In this document: one piece after another, positions 60,208 through 64,000 of the stretch
How the letters are laid out: each line of letters starts with the position of its first letter
Position numbering within the stretch: position 1 is the first letter of the stretch
Assembly: GCA_002914805.1 (NCBI GenBank)
Contig: JXTB01000489.1
Location: forward strand, 180,822 to 244,821
From: Parasponia andersonii
Taxonomy: Eukaryota > Streptophyta > Magnoliopsida > Rosales > Cannabaceae
DNA length: 64,000 nucleotides
Direction of reading: 5' to 3'
Notes under the pieces: model-generated
Database searches by the model: none
What the model saw: the letters and a program-made list of their open reading frames with translations, nothing else
Told to the model about the DNA's origin: nothing
Position numbers and translations under genes: made by a program

Positions 60208-61960
60208 TCACTTCACGCCCTTCTTGAACTGTAGAATGGATAAGAGCTTCACGTTATTAGCTTGATTCATCTTTGCAAGCCCCACAATGTGTTTCTCCCC
60301 CATAATCAGTAAACTTCCCATTGATAGGATGGGGATAACACCTTTCTCAACTAAGAACTCCATCCCCAAAATGATATGGAAATCATCCATTTGTACCATG
60401 ACCAAGTTGGTCATTCCTTCCCAGGTGCTAATCTTGACATATACTTGCTTGGCTATTCTTATAGTAGGCAAGGCTTTTGAGTTGATTGCCTTCATATGGC
60501 CTAGATCCTTTCTGTTCTTAAGTCCAAGGCATTATGCCTTAGTATCTGACATAAAGTTATGGGTGGTGCCCATGTCAATCATCACACTAGCCGTGGGCTT
60601 CCCATTCAATGTGGCATCTACGTACATAAGTTATTTCCTAGGAGCCTTCTTCACCTTAGCCCTATGCTTCTTGAGGACATTCAATAGGCTCAAGACCTCT
60701 ATCTGGCACTCATCATGCTTTTCATCTTGGCCTTGTTCTTCTTAAGAAATCGAGGCCTGAATAGCACTTAGCTTGTGCTTATATAGGCATTCAGAGGCCT
60801 TGTGTGAGCCCTTGCAAAGAAAGCAGGACATTGGTTTCCTCCCATTTGACGAAGCATTATTACTCGAGGAGAATTAGATTTGTTTCTTTCCTTCCTTGCT
60901 CCCCACTTTTGTTCTTCCTCAGTTTCTCTTGTTTATAGCCACTCGAGTTGCTTGAACTTCAAGTGGGTTGATTCTCTTTTTGCTGGGTATTCTTTGATGT
61001 ATAGTCTATTAAACACTCGACAGCTATTTAAGTGGTGGTAAGATCTTGGATTCTTTACCTTTGTTGCTCTGTCCTAGCCCAAGGCTTGAGGCCTTCATAA
61101 AAGTGAAAGAGCTTATCTACTTCAAACATGTCCTTAATGTCAAGCATCACTCTTGAGAACTTCTTAACAAACTCATGGATAGTGCTCGTTTGCTTTAATT
61201 TTCGTAGCTGGCGTCGGGCCAGATATTACACATTTTCAGGGAAGAACTGAGTTCTCAATTTCCCTTGAAGATCGTCCCATGTGGCTATGGTACGCCTTCT
61301 ATGCTAAATATCATCATACTTCATCCTTTACTATACTTTGGAATCCCCAGACAAGTGCATTGTAGCCATCGTGACCTTGGCCTCCTTTGAGTGGGTTGTA
61401 CTGTCTAGAAGTATTGCTCTATATCGAAGAGAAATTCTCAACTTCTTTGGCATCCCTCGTGCCTCTCAGTTTCATGGTTAAGGCACCTTAGCCCTCGTAT
61501 ACATTATCCTCATTGGAGTAGCCATGAGTCGACTCCTCACGGCTCGGATGATGAGGTTGAGCTTGGTATTTACCTCTTCGATTTCTCACCTCAGTGCGCT
61601 TATTACCCTTGACAATTCTCCACTATGTCATTGACCGTGCCTTGGAGGTTGTTCATTGATGTCTCCAAGTTCTTGACACGTTCGTTGCCTTGGGATGGAC
61701 TATAGGGGCTTGGAGAGCCTTCTTTCTACTCAAGGTTATTTATCCAGTTAAGCATGTGCACTACATCTTTTTTCTAGCACCTCGATCTTTTGTTGTAATC
61801 CTACAATGTCGAATCCATCTCTTGTATTAGTGAGGTCTCTGGCTTTGAACTCGATCCCATTGAGTTCTCCTAGATGCTTCTCAATGGCAATGATCCTTTG
61901 GGTATTTATTTGCCATCTCAACAAGCCTTTCCAAGCTTTCTAACCAAAGCTCTGATACCA
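60208..61960 (-). pseudogene. Chromovirus gag and protease remnant
   Basis: The 95-codon stretch at 60,208-60,495 contains MDDFHIILGMEFLVEKG, the conserved segment after the retropepsin fold. Upstream on the minus strand, a zinc knuckle CFLCKGSHKASEC (CX2CX3HX4C) lies at about 60,790-60,830. The remaining gag up to the primer site is in broken frames. Confidence 0.8.
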
Positions 61961-61962
61961 AC

Positions 61963-62648
61963 TATCACGAGCTACCTCTTTGACTCTTCAAAATTGGTAG
62001 AATGTGCAGCACTTGCTATCGCTCGAAGCTAATAAGTCAGTATAGAACTTAAGCCATGTAGGTTATAAACCTATTGGTTAGTTATGTCATAAGTGACACC
62101 GTGTTAAGAGTAGTAACATAGCATTGAGCAAGCACAAAGCAAATAAATTTAATAGTAGTAATCACATAATAAACAAACATAAGGCAAGTATATCGAGGCA
62201 ACACGTAGGCAACAAATAAGTAACAATGAAAGCAATATTTAGGCAACATGTGGACATAAATGAACATCATTTCCTTATTTTATAGGGCAATAAGGTTCAT
62301 AGCTAAGCCCTTATCATGTTAGTATCCAAGGCCCCCCATAGACACCCGTGTCACCCCCCTTAAAGAGCTTTTTGAGCTTTTAGCCTTCTGGCAGGAGGAA
62401 ACATAATTTTTGCCTAGAAATCATATAGCAAAATTGAGGCAAAATAATTGAGTTTTGAATTTACAACATTTTTCTCCTAATTCTTATCCCTCAAATATAA
62501 AGTATTTGGCCATGAACTTGACTAATAATCCTAGACAAAAATAATCTTATATAATTTCCCACCCATTGGTACTATTGTGGGTATAACTTAGGCACCATGT
62601 ACACACTATGTGTGGGCATTATAGGCTTTAGTGTGGCAACATGCCACA
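61963..62648 (-). repeat. 5' LTR of the chromovirus
   Basis: Full-length partner of 56,724-57,416. Its inner edge (minus sense ...CTCGTGATA) is followed by the tRNA-iMet-type primer site. Confidence 0.92.
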
Positions 62649-64000
62649 CAACGCACGCATGGTCATGTTAGCCTACAAATTCGAGCCATCAAATTGCTTA
62701 GGTTTTCACATGAACCAAATTTAAAAAAAGATTGTAAAACCAATTTTTTAGAAAAACTCAAAAATAATTAAAGAACAAACAATTTTCTATGAATAGTTTT
62801 ATGAAGAACATAAAATAATATTTATTAACATGAGCACATAGAAAATCAAGAATATACCGAAATCAAAATAAAAAACAAACATGATCGAGAATCACATAGT
62901 AACATTTGATCAATTAAATCATCTAATCTCATTGAATCAGTCAATAATTATATAAACTAGAGCATACTCATAACAAGAACAAGATCAAACATAAATATAC
63001 AGAACTCCAAAAATCATAAACCTTCAAAAAACAAGAGAATAGCATAAGTAAAATATACAAGATCATCGTAAAAACCAGGCTCTTATACTTATATTATTTA
63101 AAAATGACTTTGAAAAATGATTCCAACACTATAGATTTGTAAAAATGATGAATGTAGTAGAATTGGTCATTTTAAATTTTTCTTTACTAACATAGATTAA
63201 CTTTTGAAACTAGATAAGATTAATATCTAGATTTGCTCTACAACCTTCTCACTTTTCCTATCTATTCTCAAGAGTTGTTTGATTAGTATGGTGTATGGTC
63301 ATCTTCTTGATTCATATGGGAGAGATTCATGGACGAATCAGAAGATGATCTTCTTGATTCAAATTTGCTAGGATGTCCAAAACATACAAAGTAGATGAAG
63401 CCCTAGGTTGGCCAATTTTTTTCTTTATTCTCTCTATATGCATGAGACACTCTTTCTTTGAGAGGATGTTTCACGTGTAGCTCAGTTATATGACTGCTAG
63501 AGTACTTTTTTGTTAAGTAAACATAGAGTTATTAACCCTATTAGGCTTAATTGATCATCAAATTAATATTGGACTCTAATTTGAGCTAGACAGGGAACTA
63601 GATAAATCCATAAAGTCTAAGGTCCAATGGACTCGTTAGTCACAATTATAATTAATTCTTAATTATTGGGACATAATTCTTAATGGACCAGTTAGTCACA
63701 ATTATAATAGACCAATTACCAGATTGATCCATAATCCTTAATTATGATTAGGCTATATTCATTAATATTGGGGCATTACCACTATAGGTCCAATATTATA
63801 CTTTTGAACTAAATGATATTTATTTTTTGTGAAGCTTATAAATATATAATTAGCTCAATCTATATAGCATATACTATGCCTGCAAAATTATCCCCAATGC
63901 AGTACTGTACTAGGAGCGTGAAATTATTATATTACCCTTCCAGTACATATTTGAATTACTATTTTTTATCTAATGGGTAATAATTGACTACAGTGTTCAT
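62649..64000 (-). mobile_element. Partial long LTR related to the nested solo LTR at 46.7-48.4 kb
   Basis: Read on the minus strand, the terminal kilobase shares order and patches with 47,450-47,880: CTGTAGTCAATTATTA, ATATTGCAT/ACTGCATTGGGG, CCCCAATATTAATG, ATTTATCTAGTTC and AGCCTAATAGGGTT. Similarity is moderate. It runs off the window. The chromovirus appears to be inserted in this older element, with its continuation left of 56,724. Boundaries are not determinable here. Confidence 0.55.

Larger units (their letters stand above)
56724..62648 (-). mobile_element. Ty3/gypsy chromovirus, decayed, minus orientation
   Basis: A 5,925-bp element. The 5' LTR (minus sense) is 61,963-62,648 and the 3' LTR 56,724-57,416; both start TGTGGC on the minus strand. 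Primer site TTGGTATCAGAGC lies just inside the 5' LTR (plus 61,948-61,960), and purine tract GAGTGGGGGAGAA lies before the 3' LTR. Flanking CACTG (56,719-56,723) and CAACG (62,649-62,653) match at 4 of 5 positions. Minus-strand order is gag with zinc knuckle, protease, RT, RNase H, integrase and chromodomain. Stops are frequent throughout, so it is inactive. Confidence 0.93.

Overview
This window is nuclear DNA of a flowering plant, most likely a eudicot. The evidence is two spliced plant genes with canonical GT-AG introns, AT-rich spacers, and a dense layer of plant transposable elements (Ty1/copia, Ty3/gypsy chromovirus, CACTA, hAT-like, PIF/Harbinger-like, MITEs and tRNA-derived SINEs). There are no bacterial operons, CRISPR arrays or plastid genes.

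Region 1 (1-17.3 kb, minus strand): a kinesin-7 gene, best matched from memory to the CENP-E-like KIN-7O class. Thirty-one exons (about 1,191 codons) are in the window and the 3' end lies beyond base 1. Intron 22 carries a decayed Ty1/copia element in antisense orientation. It has 279-bp LTRs and a 5-bp target duplication, and it enlarged an intron of about 110 bp to 5.2 kb. A perfect E2F-type site lies 164 bp upstream of the start codon.

Region 2 (17.3-22.3 kb): an AT-rich spacer, then a complete six-exon HAD-family hydrolase gene (300 aa, minus strand) with a likely organellar transit peptide and an altered catalytic motif I.

Region 3 (22.3-43.7 kb): no host gene that I can recognise. It is a mosaic of small elements, several with exact boundaries: a long-TIR MITE, a SINE with a 17-bp target duplication, a solo LTR with target duplication GTCAA, a 223-bp tandem duplication, an hAT-like element, a nested pair of long-inverted-repeat elements, a 2.3-kb non-autonomous CACTA element (target duplication ATG), a PIF/Harbinger-like MITE carrying a 49-bp minisatellite, and a 23-bp retroposed stub with 17-bp duplications.

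Region 4 (43.7-64 kb): retrotransposon-rich. A Ty3/gypsy element (target duplication CTCTC) is interrupted by a 1.7-kb solo LTR. A diverged satellite-like array runs into an N gap. A second copy of the region 3 solo LTR lies in opposite orientation (target duplication CCTAG). About 660 bp is repeated across a single N and looks like unmerged contig ends. A minus-strand chromovirus with 690-bp LTRs and a chromodomain follows, apparently inserted into an older long-LTR element that continues off the window.

The two host genes are unrelated in function: a mitotic/cytoskeletal motor and a small-molecule or phosphate hydrolase. I found no clearly undescribed biological system. The most interesting signals are the repeat-structured promoter region of the solo-LTR family at 24.3 and 53.8 kb, the intron insertion in the kinesin gene, and the nested, precisely bounded insertions.
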